From contig JANNHP010000214.1 of assembly GCA_031404455.1 (NCBI GenBank), positions 1 to 15,549 on the forward strand: a stretch of 15,549 nucleotides of DNA, written 5' to 3'. Numbering within the stretch: position 1 is the stretch's first letter; every line of letters begins with the position of its first letter. Below are positions 14,609 to 15,549 of the stretch, piece by piece. Position numbers and translations under genes: made by a program. The notes under the pieces are model-generated. The model saw only the letters and a program-made list of their open reading frames with translations, made no database searches and had not been told where the DNA came from. The stretch comes from JANNHP01 sp031404455. GTDB lineage: Bacteria > Planctomycetota > JAJSAM01 > JAJVHW01.

Positions 14609-15400
14609 CTAGATTTCGTTCGGGGCCATGATTCGGCAGAGGAGGACGCCGCCGAAGAACAGCACGAGGACCGGCGCCATGAAGACCGCCAGCGTGAACA
14701 CGTCCGGCGTGGGAGTCAGGATCGCGGAGAGCACGAGCAGTCCGAAGACGAAGTGCCTGGCGTACTGCAGGTACGTCCGCCAGGTGCAGATCCGGATCGC
14801 CTGGAGGAAGAGCATCACGAGCGGCATCTCGAAGATGAGTCCGGTCACGAGCGTCATCGAGAGGAAGAAGCTCACCGCGCTCTTGATCGTGGGCCGCATC
14901 GACACCTCGATGATCGCCCCCGCCGGCGTCACGATCTCCGAGGCGTTGTAGGTGAGCAGGAAGCGCAGGCTGATCGGCTGGATGACGAAGTAGAAGAAGG
15001 AGCAGCCTCCGAGGAAGAGCACGTACGAGAGCGGCGAGTAGATGCGGACGTAGCGTTTCTCGTGGGAGTGGAGCCCGCGCGCGACGAAGCCCCAGAGCAC
15101 GTAGAGGATGAGCGGCGCCGCGAGGAAGACGCCCGCGACGATGACCACCTTCATGGCCGTGAAGAACTGCTCACCGATCTCGGTGGACATGAAGCCGGCG
15201 TCCTTCATCTCGCGAAGCACGGAGTTCGCGGGCGCCATGGCGATGCCCATGAGCGCCTCCTCCATGAACGCGCACGCGCAGACGAACGCCGCCGCGATCA
15301 TCACGCACCAGACGACGCGCTTCCTCAGCTCGTCGAGGTGCTCGGCGAGCGTCATCGGGCGGTCCGCGTCGGGACCGTCTTCGTCGTCGGGGCGGGACAT
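14609..15400 (-). CDS. tatC: Sec-independent protein translocase subunit TatC
   Basis: TatC is the twin-arginine signal receptor of the Tat pathway, which exports folded proteins across the inner membrane. The 263-residue protein has the N-terminal signature MTLAEHLDELRKRVVW, six hydrophobic helices, the LILYVLWGFVARGLHSHEKR segment after helix 2, a conserved FEMPLV in helix 4, and the ILTPTPDVFTL loop before the last two helices. A short acidic leader (SRPDDEDGPDADRP) precedes the signature. The ATG at 15400 has no strong Shine-Dalgarno. No tatA or tatB is in the window. It is followed by ychF after 11 bases. A terminator hairpin upstream separates it from the preceding gene, so its promoter should lie within 15401-15426 or overlap the hairpin. 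Confidence 0.95.
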   Translation of the reverse strand: MSRPDDEDGPDADRPMTLAEHLDELRKRVVWCVMIAAAFVCACAFMEEALMGIAMAPANSVLREMKDAGFMSTEIGEQFFTAMKVVIVAGVFLAAPLILYVLWGFVARGLHSHEKRYVRIYSPLSYVLFLGGCSFFYFVIQPISLRFLLTYNASEIVTPAGAIIEVSMRPTIKSAVSFFLSMTLVTGLIFEMPLVMLFLQAIRICTWRTYLQYARHFVFGLLVLSAILTPTPDVFTLAVFMAPVLVLFFGGVLLCRIMAPNEI

Positions 15401-15426
15401 GGGTCGGCCGGGATGCTAAATGCGAA

Positions 15427-15457
15427 GAGGCCGCGCACCTTGCGGATGCGCGGCCTC
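15427..15457 (-). terminator. Hairpin terminator of the upstream gene, ahead of tatC
   Basis: GAGGCCGCGCA (15427-15437) pairs perfectly with TGCGCGGCCTC (15447-15457) over a 9-nt loop. On the minus strand TTCGCATTT follows. It lies 20 bases after the stop of the partial gene at 15478. Confidence 0.7.
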
Positions 15458-15477
15458 GCGGAGTTCTTTCGTTGCGG

Positions 15478-15549
15478 CTAGTAGCGCGTGAACGAGGCGA
15501 GCTGCTCCTCGGTGATCATGCGGATGCCGAGGTCCTTCGCGGTCTTGAC
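15478..15549 (-). CDS. C-terminal end of a protein, possibly the BRCT domain of NAD-dependent DNA ligase
   Basis: Only the last 23 codons and a TAG stop are inside the window; the 5' end is beyond position 15549. The peptide (KTAKDLGIRMITEEQLASF, then TRY) resembles the end of BRCT domains such as that of LigA, where a K-x-x-K-A-x-x-LGI-x-(I/V)-x-(D/E)-E pattern is common. A hairpin terminator follows. The fragment is too short to name the gene, and other BRCT proteins fit equally well. Confidence 0.5.
   Translation of the reverse strand, partial: VKTAKDLGIRMITEEQLASFTRY

Overview
The window comes from a GC-rich bacterium with an outer membrane. The outer-membrane evidence is a BamA with a signal peptide, POTRA repeats and an Omp85 barrel carrying the VRGF motif. 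Most genes have strong GGAGG-type ribosome binding sites, and several start with GTG. The layout and the style of the BamA, YchF and bL25 proteins suggest Planctomycetota or another environmental GC-rich phylum; this is a low-confidence impression, since no marker phylogeny can be run here. Almost all of the window is conserved core chromosome. I found no defence, secretion, biosynthetic or phage system.

Left part (1-4140, minus strand): bamA, cut by the window edge at its 3' end, lies downstream of dnaB (replicative helicase). A perfect 16-bp inverted repeat lies directly in front of the dnaB start.

Middle (4140-10750, minus strand): a tight run glmU-prs-rplY-pth-rpsF-rpsR-rplI has gaps of 26 nt or less and two 1-nt stop/start overlaps. 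It ends in a strong hairpin terminator at 5827-5858. It joins cell-wall precursor synthesis (UDP-GlcNAc), PRPP supply, ribosomal proteins bL25, bS6, bS18 and bL9, and peptidyl-tRNA recycling. Between rplI and dnaB, which are often neighbours, sits an Old Yellow Enzyme-type flavin oxidoreductase, with a 105-bp REPIN-like palindromic element beside it.

Right-middle (10751-12080): a 430-bp gene-free, palindrome-rich stretch holds a partial upstream copy of the tRNA-Gln leader. It is followed by tRNA-Gln(TTG) and a Bax-inhibitor-1-type membrane protein, the only plus-strand genes in the window. The membrane-protein gene has a TATAAT box and a downstream hairpin terminator.

Right part (12099-15549, minus strand): cinA, a cluster of short repeats, then the pair tatC-ychF. 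The YchF is divergent in its nucleotide-binding half. Last come a terminator hairpin and the last 23 codons of an upstream gene whose end looks like a BRCT domain, possibly ligA. The most interesting signals are non-coding: the dnaB inverted repeat, the REPIN-like element, the duplicated tRNA leader, and the repeat clusters at 10804-11062 and 13374-13530.
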